Shown in pieces: positions 18,186-27,156 of a DNA stretch of 64,000 bases. The position numbers and the translations under genes were made by a program. The DNA is from Pseudomonas sp. FP2335 (GTDB taxonomy: Bacteria > Pseudomonadota > Gammaproteobacteria > Pseudomonadales > Pseudomonadaceae). Under the pieces are notes generated by a model that saw nothing but the letters and a program-made list of their open reading frames with translations, was not told the DNA's origin and made no database searches. The stretch is from contig NZ_CP117437.1 in the NCBI RefSeq assembly GCF_030687535.1, forward strand, positions 1,385,501 to 1,449,500. Reading direction: 5' to 3'. Each line of letters begins with the position of its first letter. Position 1 is the first letter of the stretch.

Positions 18186-19337
18186 TCAGCGGCCGCCCAT
18201 GATCGCAATGTAGTCCTGGGTCCAGCGGCTATACGGCACGAACTTGCCGCCTTCAGCCTGCGGAGTTTTCCAGAAGGCGATCTTGTCGAACTGATCGAAG
18301 CCATTGGTCTTGCAGCCTTCGGCGCCGAGCAGTTCACTTTCCTTACACGCCGCAGGTACAGCCGGCAGCGAGCCGAACCAGGCCGCCACATCACCCTGCA
18401 CCTTCGGTTGCAACGACCAATCCATCCACTTGTAGGCGCAGTTCGGGTGCTTGGCCTCGCTGTGCAACATGGTGGTGTCGGCCCAGCCGGTGGCGCCTTC
18501 CTTGGGGATGGTCGAGGCAATCGGCTGTTTCTCGTTTTGCAGGCCGTTGACCTGGTACGGCCAGGCGCTGGAGGCCACCACGCCTTCGTTCTTGAAGTCA
18601 CTCATTTGCACGGTGGTGTCGTGCCAGTAGCGGTGGATCAACGGTTGCTGGGCGCGCAACAGGTCGAGCACGGCCTTGTACTGGGTTTCGGTCAGCTCGT
18701 AGGGGTTCTGGATGCCCAGTTCGGGCTTGGTCGACTTGAGGTACAGCGCTGCGTCGGCGATGTAGATCGGGCCGTCATAGGCCTGCACGCGCCCCTTGTT
18801 CGGCTTGCCGTCCGGCAGGTTCTGCGCGTCGAACAACACGTTCCAACTGGTGGGCGCGGTCTTGAATACGTTTGTGTTGTACATCAACACGTTCGGGCCC
18901 CACTGGTACGGGGTGCCAAAGGTTTGCTGGCCGACCACATACCACGGCGCATCCTTGAGGCGCGGGTCGATGTTCTTCCAATTGGGAATCAACGCGGTGT
19001 TGATCGGCTGAACGCGCTTGCCAACGATCAGACGCAGCGACGCATCGCCCGAGGCGGTGACCAGGTCGTAGCCGCCCTTGGCCATCAGGCTGACCATTTC
19101 GTCAGAAGTGGCAGCGGTTTTCACGTTGACCTTGCAGCCGGTTTCCTTCTCGAAGCCTGTGACCCAGTCGTAGGCCTTGTCGCTTTCGCCACGCTCGATA
19201 TAGCCGGGCCAGGCGACTATATCCAGCTGGCCTTCACCAGCGCCTACGGCCTTGAGCGGTTCGGCGGCCTGCAGACTGGCGCTGGCCAGCAGCGCGGTGG
19301 CCAGGGCACTGAGCAGTGCGGTCTTGTGCGCGGACAT
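18186..19337 (-). CDS. ydcS: Periplasmic polyamine-binding protein (YdcS/PotD-like)
   Basis: This 383-aa extracytoplasmic solute-binding protein starts with a Sec signal (K-T-A-L-L-S-A-L-A-T-A-L-L-A-S-A-S, cleavage near A-A-E). The mature part is the two-lobed PotD/PotF type, with W-P-G-Y-I, A-Y-D-G-P-I-Y-I and W-A-D-T-T segments typical of the YdcS group. Start at 19337 fits the signal peptide and an AGAGGG ribosome site; the frame is open further upstream without a reason to use it. It would deliver a polyamine to the YdcTUV complex encoded just downstream. Confidence 0.9.
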   Translation of the reverse strand: MSAHKTALLSALATALLASASLQAAEPLKAVGAGEGQLDIVAWPGYIERGESDKAYDWVTGFEKETGCKVNVKTAATSDEMVSLMAKGGYDLVTASGDASLRLIVGKRVQPINTALIPNWKNIDPRLKDAPWYVVGQQTFGTPYQWGPNVLMYNTNVFKTAPTSWNVLFDAQNLPDGKPNKGRVQAYDGPIYIADAALYLKSTKPELGIQNPYELTETQYKAVLDLLRAQQPLIHRYWHDTTVQMSDFKNEGVVASSAWPYQVNGLQNEKQPIASTIPKEGATGWADTTMLHSEAKHPNCAYKWMDWSLQPKVQGDVAAWFGSLPAVPAACKESELLGAEGCKTNGFDQFDKIAFWKTPQAEGGKFVPYSRWTQDYIAIMGGR

Positions 19338-19410
19338 GGGGGTTCCCTCTTCTTTAATTATGGTCGGGGCAGTTTTTTGCAGCCGGTGACGCATGAGCTT
19401 AGTTGTTGTT

Positions 19411-20898
19411 TTAAAGATGCTGGCCGTGGCGCGCCATGATGTGGCGCACCACGCTGTAGTCCTGTAGCGAATCGCTGGACAGATCCTTGCCATACCCCGA
19501 ACGCTTCAAGCCGCCGTGGGGCATTTCGCTGACCAGCATGAAATGGCTGTTGATCCAGGTGCAGCCGTATTGCAGGCGCGCCGCCACCTGCATGGCCTTG
19601 TCCAGGTTCTGGGTCCAGACCGAGGAGGCCAGGCCATATTCGGAGTCGTTGGCCCAGTCCACGGCTTGTTCCAGTTCTTCGAAGCGGGTCACGGTGACCA
19701 CCGGGCCGAACACTTCACGCTGCACGATTTCATCGCTTTGTTTACAGCCGGCAAGCAAGGTCGGCTGGTAATAGAAACCCGCGCCGGAATGCACGGCGGC
19801 GCCGGTTACACGCTCGATGTGCGGTTGACCAAGGGCGCGCTCGACAAAACTGGCCACGCGATCGCGCTGGCGTGTGCTGATCAGCGGGCCGAGTTCGTTG
19901 TCGGCGTCGCGCTTGCCGGCGAAGCGCAGGCTGCTGACCGCGGCGCCCAGTTCGGCGACCAGTTTGTCGTGGATCCCGGCCTGGGCGTAGATGCGGCAGG
20001 CGGCGGTGCAGTCCTGGCCGGCGTTGTAGTAACCATAGGCGCGCACGCCCTCGACCACGGCTTGCAGGTCGGCGTCGTTGCATACGATCACCGGGGCCTT
20101 GCCGCCCAATTCCAGGTGCGTGCGTTTCAGGGTTTTTGACGCGGCTTGCAGGATTTTCTGCCCGGTGACGATGTCGCCGGTCAGCGAGACCATGCGGACT
20201 TTGGCGTGGCTGACCAAATGGCTGCCGACGCCTTCACCACCGCCACACACAATGTTGATCACCCCGCGTGGCAGCCATTGGCCGAGGGCTGGGGCCAGGG
20301 CCAGGATCGACAGCGGCGTGTGTTCCGACGGCTTGAACACCAGGGTATTGCCGGCGGCCAGGGCCGGGGCGATTTTCCACGCGGCCATCATCAGTGGGTA
20401 ATTCCACGGCGCAATCGAGGCGACAACGCCGATCGGGTCGCGGCGCACCATGCTGGTGTAGCCCGGCAGGTACTCGCCGCTGAGCTGGCCGGTCTGGCAA
20501 CGCACGGCACCGGCAAAGAAGCGGAACACATCGATGGTGGCGCTCAAGTCATCCTGGCGCGCCAGGTGCAAGGGCTTGCCGCAGTTCAGGGATTCCAGGC
20601 GGGCCAGGTAGTCGGCTTGTTTCTCGATGGCATCGGCAATGCCGAGCAAAATGTTCGAACGTTGTTGCGGCGTGGTGCGCGACCAACCGGCAAAGGCGCG
20701 GTGGGCCGCGAGGATCGCGCTTTCGACCTGCTCGGTGCTGGCCTCGGCGATCTGGGTGAGCACTTCGCCGGTGGCCGGGTTGAGGATCGGTTCGACAAAG
20801 CCCTGGCCCTGGACCAGTTCGCCGTCGATCAGCAACGCAGTGAGCAGCGGGGTGGGCGCGCCGGACATTTTTCGCGATCTCTTTTCTTGTGTGGCCAT
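19411..20898 (-). CDS. Second aminobutyraldehyde-type aldehyde dehydrogenase
   Basis: A 495-aa NAD-dependent aldehyde dehydrogenase closely related to the PatD-like enzyme at 13699-15123; the segments around E-Y-L-P-G and S-I-A-P-W-N-Y-P are nearly the same. Catalytic N166, E263 and C297 are all present. It has about 20 extra N-terminal residues if the ATG at 20898 is used; a start at 20868 would give a product of the usual length, and neither has a strong ribosome site. It opens the transporter operon, 73 bp before ydcS and 102 bp after the LysR gene. It probably oxidises a related aminoaldehyde such as 3-aminopropanal. Confidence 0.88.
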   Translation of the reverse strand: MATQEKRSRKMSGAPTPLLTALLIDGELVQGQGFVEPILNPATGEVLTQIAEASTEQVESAILAAHRAFAGWSRTTPQQRSNILLGIADAIEKQADYLARLESLNCGKPLHLARQDDLSATIDVFRFFAGAVRCQTGQLSGEYLPGYTSMVRRDPIGVVASIAPWNYPLMMAAWKIAPALAAGNTLVFKPSEHTPLSILALAPALGQWLPRGVINIVCGGGEGVGSHLVSHAKVRMVSLTGDIVTGQKILQAASKTLKRTHLELGGKAPVIVCNDADLQAVVEGVRAYGYYNAGQDCTAACRIYAQAGIHDKLVAELGAAVSSLRFAGKRDADNELGPLISTRQRDRVASFVERALGQPHIERVTGAAVHSGAGFYYQPTLLAGCKQSDEIVQREVFGPVVTVTRFEELEQAVDWANDSEYGLASSVWTQNLDKAMQVAARLQYGCTWINSHFMLVSEMPHGGLKRSGYGKDLSSDSLQDYSVVRHIMARHGQHL

Positions 20899-21000
20899 GG
20901 GCGTTCTCTTACGAGGGCCTGACCTTTCTCTTATGGATGTACAGAGACTAGAGGTCAGGCACGAGGTCAACAAATACTAAATACTGAATGCAGCATTCGA

Positions 21001-21912
21001 TTAAATAGATGGCTTGCGGGGGTGCGGCTGTTCGCGGGCGACCGTCAGGAACGGGTCCACCAGCGCCGGGCGTGCGGTGCCACGGCGCCAGGCCAGGCCC
21101 ACATCGAGGGTCTGGCTGAGGTCGGCAATCGGCCGCGCTTCGATGATGTCGCCCTCCAGTGACCAGGGGCGGTAGGTCATGTCCGGCTGGATCGACACGC
21201 CCAGGCCCGCGGCCACCAGGCTGCGCACGGCCTCGGTGGAGGCCGTGCGCAGGGTTACCCGGGGTTGCAGGCCGGCGCTGGTCCACAGGCGCTGGGCGTT
21301 GTGGCCCATTTCGTCGACGTTCAGTTGGATCAGCGGTTCGCGCGCTACGTCGGCGAGGTTGATGCTGTCGTGTTCCAGCAGGGGGTGCTGCGCCGGCAGC
21401 CATAGGCGGTGCGGCGAGTGGGTCAGCACTTCGGTCTGCAGGGCGTGGCGGTCTTCGAGGTTGGAGAGGATCAGCACGCCCACGTCGATTTCACCGCTGA
21501 CCAGCAAATGTTCGATATATGGGCGCTCGTCCTCCATCACGCGGATTTCCACGTTGGGGTAGGCACGCTGGAAACGTGTGAGCAGGTCCGCCAGGTAATA
21601 GCCGGCCACCAGGCTGGTCACGCCGATGATCAACTGCCCGGCCACCTGGTCGGTACTCTGTTGCAGGCTGCGCTTGGCGTTATCGACGGTTGCGAGGATC
21701 AGGTGGGCCTGGCGCAGGAATTGATGGCCCTGGTGAGTCAGGGTCATGCCCTTGGCGTGGCGATTGAACAGGTTGACGCCGATTTCCTGCTCCAGTTGCT
21801 GGATAGCGAGGGTCAGGGTCGATTGGGAAATAAACGCGGTCTGTGCGGCGGCCGAGATCGAGCCGGTCTCGGCCACGGCGATAAAGTGCCGGATTTGACG
21901 CAAGGTCATCAT
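21001..21912 (-). CDS. LysR-family regulator, probable controller of the polyamine cluster
   Basis: This 303-aa LysR-type regulator has the winged helix-turn-helix in residues 1-60 (A-A-A-Q-T-A-F-I-S-Q-S-T-L-T) and a C-terminal effector domain. Two adjacent ATG codons (21912, 21909) could start it. It is the first of eight minus-strand genes dealing with polyamines and sits opposite the DUF533 gene across a 167-bp divergent promoter region. Position suggests that it controls the downstream aldehyde dehydrogenase and transporter; the ligand is unknown. I recall a LysR gene in the same place between wsp and spdH in P. aeruginosa. Confidence 0.88.
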   Translation of the reverse strand: MMTLRQIRHFIAVAETGSISAAAQTAFISQSTLTLAIQQLEQEIGVNLFNRHAKGMTLTHQGHQFLRQAHLILATVDNAKRSLQQSTDQVAGQLIIGVTSLVAGYYLADLLTRFQRAYPNVEIRVMEDERPYIEHLLVSGEIDVGVLILSNLEDRHALQTEVLTHSPHRLWLPAQHPLLEHDSINLADVAREPLIQLNVDEMGHNAQRLWTSAGLQPRVTLRTASTEAVRSLVAAGLGVSIQPDMTYRPWSLEGDIIEARPIADLSQTLDVGLAWRRGTARPALVDPFLTVAREQPHPRKPSI

Positions 21913-22079
21913 GCTGGAATTACCAGTGGGGTGTTTTTATAGATTTACCCGAGTGTATATCGGTTTTAGCGAAGGGTAGCCGCGTTACATCTGGAAGCAC
22001 TCTAGATCGGGGGTTTTTGGCACTTAGTTTTACGCTGGTGGCCTATTGGTCCTACGAACCCAGTGTCTGGAGGCTACGA

Positions 22080-22787
22080 ATGAATACCCGTGGATTGCTC
22101 GATCAACTGCTCAAGTCTGGCCAGGACATGCTGCAAAACAAGGCCGGTGGGCAGCGTAAATCAGACGAAAAGGGCGCATTGGGCGGCCTGCTCGGCGGCG
22201 CAGGTCTGGGCAGCCTGTTGGGCGGTGCGGGCGGCGGCGCCCTGGCGGCGGGCGCCATGGGCCTGTTGCTGGGCAATAAAAAGGCGCGCAAGTTCGGCGG
22301 CAAGGCCCTGACCTACGGCGGCCTGGCTGCATTGGGTGTGATTGCCTACAAAGCCTATGGCAACTGGCAGGCGCAACAGGCCAATGCGCCAAAGGGCGAG
22401 CCACAGACCGTCGACCGCCTGCCCCCGGCCCAGATCGAGCAGCACAGCCAGGCCATCCTCAAGGCACTGGTGGCGGCGGCCAAGGCCGATGGCCACGTCG
22501 ATGAGCGCGAGCGCGCGCTGATCGAAGGCGAGTTCACCAAGCTGGACAACGACCGCGAGCTGCAGGGCTGGCTGCACGCCGAGCTCAACAAACCCCTGGA
22601 CCCGGCCGACGTGGCCCGTGCCGCAGGCACCCCTGAGATGGCCGCCGAGATGTATATCGCCAGCGTGATGCTGGTGGACGAGGAAAACTATATGGAAAAG
22701 GCCTATCTGGATGAATTGGCCCGTCAGCTCAAGCTAGAGCCCGGCTTGAAGGCCGAGCTGGAAAAACAGGTGCGCCTGAGCCAATAA
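22080..22787 (+). CDS. DUF533 (YebE-like) membrane-associated protein
   Basis: A 235-aa protein with a glycine/alanine-rich N-terminal half (G-G-L-L-G-G-A-G-L-G-S-L-L-G-G) that includes a hydrophobic region (about 45-100). The helical C-terminal domain resembles TerB-like DUF533 (A-A-K-A-D-G-H-V-D, about 140-232). Start at 22080 has GGAGG 6 bases upstream; an upstream in-frame codon is not needed. YebE of E. coli belongs to envelope-stress regulons, but its function is unknown. It is divergent from the LysR gene and ends before a REPIN that separates it from wspA. Confidence 0.85.
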   Translation: MNTRGLLDQLLKSGQDMLQNKAGGQRKSDEKGALGGLLGGAGLGSLLGGAGGGALAAGAMGLLLGNKKARKFGGKALTYGGLAALGVIAYKAYGNWQAQQANAPKGEPQTVDRLPPAQIEQHSQAILKALVAAAKADGHVDERERALIEGEFTKLDNDRELQGWLHAELNKPLDPADVARAAGTPEMAAEMYIASVMLVDEENYMEKAYLDELARQLKLEPGLKAELEKQVRLSQ

Positions 22788-22812
22788 CTCCCTGCAAAAC
22801 ACCGATTAAACT

Positions 22813-22900
22813 GTGGGAGCGGGCTTGCTCGCGAATGCGCTGTTTCAGTCACTGAATGTGCTGACTGATCCACCGCCTTCGCGAGCAAGCCCGCTCCCAC
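22813..22900. repeat. REPIN upstream of wspA
   Basis: Inverted GTGGGAGCGGGCTTGC arms enclose a 44-nt spacer that includes CTGACTGATCCACC. It lies 26 bp after the DUF533 stop and 167 bp before wspA. Confidence 0.9.
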
Positions 22901-23067
22901 ATTTTTTTCCGCGTCAGGCGTTGTTCCGAAGGAGGGCGGCTCCCGTCTCTATGGGTTACCCGGGTAGTTTTTGGATTATGTGAGCATTCCAGCAAAACCC
23001 GTTGATTAATGAGGGCTTCTGCTCAGCTATACTCCCCTCCATTTGAATGGCCCTTCGAGGAATTACT

Positions 23068-24690
23068 GTGAAGAACTGGACCCTGCGCCAACGGATCTTG
23101 GCAAGTTTTGCGGTCATTATCGCCATCATGCTGTTAATGGTTGTGGTCTCTTATTCACGGTTGCTCAAGATCGAAACCAGCGAAGTCGCGGTGCGTGACG
23201 ACGCGGTGCCGGGGGTCTATCTCAGTTCGATGATCCGCAGCGCCTGGGTCGACAGTTACCTGCAAACCCTGGAATTGCTTGGCCTGCGCGCCGACAAGCA
23301 GCTGAGCGACGCCGACCGGGCCGAGTTCAAGTCCTATGAAGGGCGCGTCTTGCAGGAACTGCGCAATTACGAAAAAACCATCGCCACCACTGAAGATCGG
23401 GTCGAGTTCGACAGATTCGAAGCCCTGCACCAGGCCTATAACAAGAGCCTGGCCACAGTGCTCGACAGCCTGCAGCGCGGTGACCAGGTGGGCGCCCGCA
23501 AAGAGTTCGATGCCCAGCTCACGCCGACCTGGACCGCAGGCCGCATGAAGCTCAACGACATCATCACCCAAAACAAAGACGTCGCCGACCGTGCGACCAA
23601 TGCCATCGATGACGCGGTATCGGCGGCGAAAATCAGCATGTTCCTGTCCCTCGTCGTGGCGATCCTGGCCGCCGGCCTGTGCGGTCTGTTGCTAATGCGC
23701 GCGATCATGGCGCCGATGCAGCGCATCGTCGAAATCCTCGGCACCATGCGCGACGGCGACCTGAGCAAGCGCCTGAACCTGGAGCGCAAGGACGAATTCA
23801 ACGCCGTCGAAACCGGCTTCAACGACATGATGACCGAACTCACGGCCCTGGTTTCCCAGGCCCAACGCTCGTCGGTACAGGTCACGACCTCGGTCACCGA
23901 GATTGCCGCCACGTCCAAGCAGCAACAGGCCACCGCCACTGAAACCGCGGCGACCACCACCGAGATCGGCGCCACTTCCCGTGAGATCGCGGCCACTTCC
24001 AAGGACCTGGTCCGCACCATGACCGAAGTTTCCACCGCCGCCGACCAGGCTTCGGTGGCCGCCGGTTCCGGCCAGCAAGGCCTGGCGCGCATGGAAGAAA
24101 CCATGCACTCGGTCATGGGCGCCGCCGATCTGGTCAACGCCAAGCTGGCGATCCTCAATGAGAAGGCCGGCAACATCAACCAAGTGGTGGTGACCATCGT
24201 CAAGGTCGCCGACCAGACCAACCTGCTGTCCCTCAACGCTGCCATCGAGGCCGAGAAGGCCGGTGAATACGGGCGCGGGTTTGCCGTGGTCGCCACCGAA
24301 GTGCGGCGCCTGGCCGACCAGACCGCCGTGGCCACCTACGACATCGAGCAGATGGTGCGCGAGATCCAGTCGGCGGTGTCCGCCGGGGTGATGGGCATGG
24401 ACAAATTCTCCGAAGAAGTGCGTCGCGGCATGTTTGAAGTGCAGCAAGTCGGCGAGCAGCTGTCGCAGATCATCCACCAGGTACAGGCCTTGGCGCCGCG
24501 GGTGTTGATGGTCAACGAAGGCATGCAGGCCCAGGCCACCGGCGCCGAGCAGATCAACCACGCGCTGGTGCAGTTGGGAGATGCCAGCAGCCAGACCGTC
24601 GAGTCCCTGCGCCAGGCCAGCTTTGCCATTGATGAACTGAGCCAGGTTGCGGTGGGTCTGCGCAGCGGCGTGTCGCGTTTCAAAGTCTGA
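23068..24690 (+). CDS. wspA: WspA, surface-sensing methyl-accepting chemotaxis protein
   Basis: The 540-aa receptor of the Wsp pathway passes a surface-contact signal to the WspE kinase. A first membrane helix (residues 10-28), a periplasmic domain to about 190, a second membrane helix, a HAMP domain and a long cytoplasmic coiled coil follow each other. The hairpin tip is visible ([14 protein letters not shown]). I place the start at GTG 23068 because GAGGAA is 5 bases before it and the result begins [16 protein letters not shown] (23028-23033) upstream could be the -10 box, but no good -35 accompanies it. The stop overlaps the wspB start (TGATG). Confidence 0.95.
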   Translation: MKNWTLRQRILASFAVIIAIMLLMVVVSYSRLLKIETSEVAVRDDAVPGVYLSSMIRSAWVDSYLQTLELLGLRADKQLSDADRAEFKSYEGRVLQELRNYEKTIATTEDRVEFDRFEALHQAYNKSLATVLDSLQRGDQVGARKEFDAQLTPTWTAGRMKLNDIITQNKDVADRATNAIDDAVSAAKISMFLSLVVAILAAGLCGLLLMRAIMAPMQRIVEILGTMRDGDLSKRLNLERKDEFNAVETGFNDMMTELTALVSQAQRSSVQVTTSVTEIAATSKQQQATATETAATTTEIGATSREIAATSKDLVRTMTEVSTAADQASVAAGSGQQGLARMEETMHSVMGAADLVNAKLAILNEKAGNINQVVVTIVKVADQTNLLSLNAAIEAEKAGEYGRGFAVVATEVRRLADQTAVATYDIEQMVREIQSAVSAGVMGMDKFSEEVRRGMFEVQQVGEQLSQIIHQVQALAPRVLMVNEGMQAQATGAEQINHALVQLGDASSQTVESLRQASFAIDELSQVAVGLRSGVSRFKV

Positions 24691-25202
24691 TGAGCGACCT
24701 CGCGGCTAAACGCGGCGCCGTCCCGGCAGCGAAAAAGGCGTTGTTCCTGGTGTTCCACATCGGCAGCGAACGCTACGCCCTCAAGGCCACGGAAGTGGCC
24801 GAGGTGCTGCCGCGTCTGCCGCTCAAACCCATCGCCCATGCGCCGGCGTGGGTCGCCGGGATCTTTGCCCATCGTGGTGCGTTGGTGCCGGTGATCGACC
24901 TGAGTGCGTTGACCTTTGGCTGCGCGGCCCAGGCCCGTACCAGCACGCGGCTGGTGCTGGTCAATTACCAGCCCGTGCCCGAGGTTGCGCCGCGCTGGCT
25001 GGGGTTGATCCTGGAGCAAGCCACCGGCACCTTGCGCTGCGATCCCGCTGAGTTCCAGCCCTATGGCCTGGACAATCACCAGGCGCCGTACCTCGGGCCG
25101 GTGCGGGAAGATCCCCAGGGCCTGATGCAGTGGATTGGCGTCGACGACCTGCTGACCGACGACGTGCGCGCCTTGCTGTTTTCTGCCGAGTCGAGCCTAT
25201 GA
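24690..25202 (+). CDS. wspB: WspB, CheW-like coupling protein
   Basis: This 170-aa CheW-domain protein links the WspA receptor to the WspE kinase in the cytoplasm. The conserved start of the fold (F-H-I-G-S-E-R-Y-A-L) and V-A-G-I-F-A-H-R-G are visible. Its ATG overlaps the wspA stop by one base, and its stop overlaps wspC by four bases, so translation is coupled. It is the first of two CheW-like proteins in the operon; WspD is the other. Confidence 0.93.
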   Translation: MSDLAAKRGAVPAAKKALFLVFHIGSERYALKATEVAEVLPRLPLKPIAHAPAWVAGIFAHRGALVPVIDLSALTFGCAAQARTSTRLVLVNYQPVPEVAPRWLGLILEQATGTLRCDPAEFQPYGLDNHQAPYLGPVREDPQGLMQWIGVDDLLTDDVRALLFSAESSL

Positions 25203-26458
25203 GCAGCGACCAAAGGGTGTTCAACTTCCTCAAGGAACGCATCGGCCTGGACGTCGCGTCCGTCGGCGAAGCGATCATCGAGCGTGCCGTGCGCCAACGC
25301 AGCCAGGCTGTGCAGGCGCAGACGGCGGATGATTACTGGCAGCACCTGCAATGCTCCCATGATGAGCAGCAGGCGCTGATCGAAGCGGTGATCGTCCCCG
25401 AAACCTGGTTTTTCCGTTACCCCGAATCCTTTGCCACCCTGGCCCGCCTGGCCAAGGCGCGCCTGGCCGAGATCAAGCAGATGCGCGCCTTGCGTATCCT
25501 CAGCCTGCCGTGTTCCACCGGCGAAGAACCCTATTCGATTGCCATGGCCTTGCTTGATGCCGGCCTGGCACCGCACCAGTTCAAGGTGCTCGGCCTGGAC
25601 GTCAGCCCGCTGTCGGTGGAGCGCGCGCGACGCGGGGTGTATGGCAAGAATTCGTTTCGGGGTGCCGATATAGGCTTTCGTGACCGGCACTTCAACGAGT
25701 CCGCCGACGGCTTTCATATCCGCGAGCGCGTGCGTGAGCAGGTGCGCCTGCAAGTCGGCAACCTGCTCGACCCGACGCTGCTGGCGAATGAGGCGAGCTA
25801 CGATTTTGTGTTCTGCCGCAACCTGCTGATCTACTTCGACCAGCCGACCCAGAAGCAAGTCTTCGATGTGCTCAAGGAGCTGACCCACGTCGACGGGGTG
25901 CTGTTCATCGGCCCCGCCGAAGGTAGCCTGCTGGGGCGTCACGGCATGAAGTCGATTGGTGTGCCGCAGTCCTTTGCGTTCAGCCGACATGCCGAACCGC
26001 TCAAGCCCGAACCGGTGTTCGCGCCGATTCCAGCGCCGCCACCGCTGCGCACGGCAGCTTCGCAGCCGGTCAAGCCGCGCCCGTTCAGCACGGTCAGTGC
26101 CCAGGTGGTGCCGATCAAGACGTCGCCGTCCGATGCGGGCGATTTGCTCAGCCAGATCGCCACCCTGGCCAACGAAGGCAAAAGCGCCGAGGCCCGCGCC
26201 GCGTGCGAGCGCTATTTGAGCAATCACCCGCCGGCCGCCCAGGTGTTCTACTGGCTGGGCCTGCTCAGCGATGTGGCCGGCAGTGCCCTGCAAGCCCAGG
26301 GGTTTTACCGCAAGGCCTTGTACCTGGAACCGCAGCACCCGCAGGCGCTGATGCACCTGGCCGCGTTGCTTGAGTCCCAGGGCGACAGTGCGGGGGCGCG
26401 CCGTTTGCAGGCGCGTGCCGCGCGTAGCGAGCGAGCTGAGAGTGAGTCCAAACGATGA
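25199..26458 (+). CDS. wspC: WspC, CheR-type methyltransferase with TPR tail
   Basis: This 419-aa enzyme methylates glutamates of WspA using S-adenosylmethionine, setting signalling sensitivity. The CheR N-terminal helical domain (1-70), the SAM-binding S-L-P-C-S-T-G-E-E-P-Y-S (about 100) and F-C-R-N-L-L-I-Y-F are present. After a proline-rich linker (about 260-310), tetratricopeptide-like helices close the protein (Y-W-L-G-L-L-S-D-V-A and A-L-M-H-L-A-A-L-L-E). The start was taken at the ATG overlapping the wspB stop (ATGA), which removes an unlikely Arg-rich leader. Opposed by the WspF methylesterase. Confidence 0.93.
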   Translation: MSSDQRVFNFLKERIGLDVASVGEAIIERAVRQRSQAVQAQTADDYWQHLQCSHDEQQALIEAVIVPETWFFRYPESFATLARLAKARLAEIKQMRALRILSLPCSTGEEPYSIAMALLDAGLAPHQFKVLGLDVSPLSVERARRGVYGKNSFRGADIGFRDRHFNESADGFHIRERVREQVRLQVGNLLDPTLLANEASYDFVFCRNLLIYFDQPTQKQVFDVLKELTHVDGVLFIGPAEGSLLGRHGMKSIGVPQSFAFSRHAEPLKPEPVFAPIPAPPPLRTAASQPVKPRPFSTVSAQVVPIKTSPSDAGDLLSQIATLANEGKSAEARAACERYLSNHPPAAQVFYWLGLLSDVAGSALQAQGFYRKALYLEPQHPQALMHLAALLESQGDSAGARRLQARAARSERAESESKR

Positions 26459-27156
26459 GTAACACCGAAGCGCTCGATACCGCCGGCCTGGATCTGACCC
26501 TGGCCGACACCCAAGCCATCGACGATTGCTGGAACCGTATCGGTATCCATGGCGACAAATCCTGCCCGCTGCTGGTGGACCATATCCATTGCCGCAACTG
26601 CGCGGTGTATTCCGCGGCGGCCACGCGCTTGCTCGACCGTTACGCGTTGCAGCAGGACGATCATCGCCCACGGGCGGCCGTCGAAGTCGGCGAAGAGGTG
26701 GTCACCCGCTCGCTGCTGATGTTCCGCCTCGGCGAGGAATGGCTGGGCATCGCCACCCGCTGCCTGGTGGAAGTCGCCCCGTTGCAACCGATCCACTCCC
26801 TGCCGCACCAACGCTCGCGTGCGCTGCTCGGCGTGGCGAATGTGCGCGGTGCGCTGGTGGCGTGCTTGTCGCTGGTGGAACTGCTCGGCCTGGATGCCAC
26901 CGGCAATGGCGCGAGCGGCGGGCGGATCATGCCGCGCATGTTGATCATCGCCGCGCAGGACGGCCCGGTGGTGGTGCCGGTGGATGAAGTCGATGGCATT
27001 CATGCCATCGATGAGCGCACTTTGAAGGCGGCGTCGGCCTCCGGCACCCAGGCCAGCGCGCGTTACACCCAGGGTGTGTTGCAGTGGAAAGGCCGTAGCC
27101 TGCGGTGGCTGGACGAGGCGCAATTGTTGTCTGCCGTGACCCGGAGCCTCACATGA
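26455..27156 (+). CDS. wspD: WspD, CheW-like coupling protein
   Basis: A 233-aa CheW-domain protein with a roughly 75-residue N-terminal extension. The extension carries a Cys/His cluster (D-H-I-H-C-R-N-C), which might bind a metal; the CheW fold follows from about residue 80 (R-L-G-E-E-W-L-G-I). It works with WspB in coupling the receptor to the kinase. ATG overlaps the wspC stop by four bases (ATGA), and its own stop overlaps wspE. Confidence 0.93.
   Translation: MSNTEALDTAGLDLTLADTQAIDDCWNRIGIHGDKSCPLLVDHIHCRNCAVYSAAATRLLDRYALQQDDHRPRAAVEVGEEVVTRSLLMFRLGEEWLGIATRCLVEVAPLQPIHSLPHQRSRALLGVANVRGALVACLSLVELLGLDATGNGASGGRIMPRMLIIAAQDGPVVVPVDEVDGIHAIDERTLKAASASGTQASARYTQGVLQWKGRSLRWLDEAQLLSAVTRSLT

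Noticed and set aside
23692..24561. Long minus-strand frame across wspA
   Set aside because: Gly/Asp/His-rich shadow of the receptor gene; no independent support.
25076..26671. 531-codon minus-strand frame across wspB/wspC
   Set aside because: Shadow of the coupled CheW and CheR genes, with Arg/Gln/His-rich composition.
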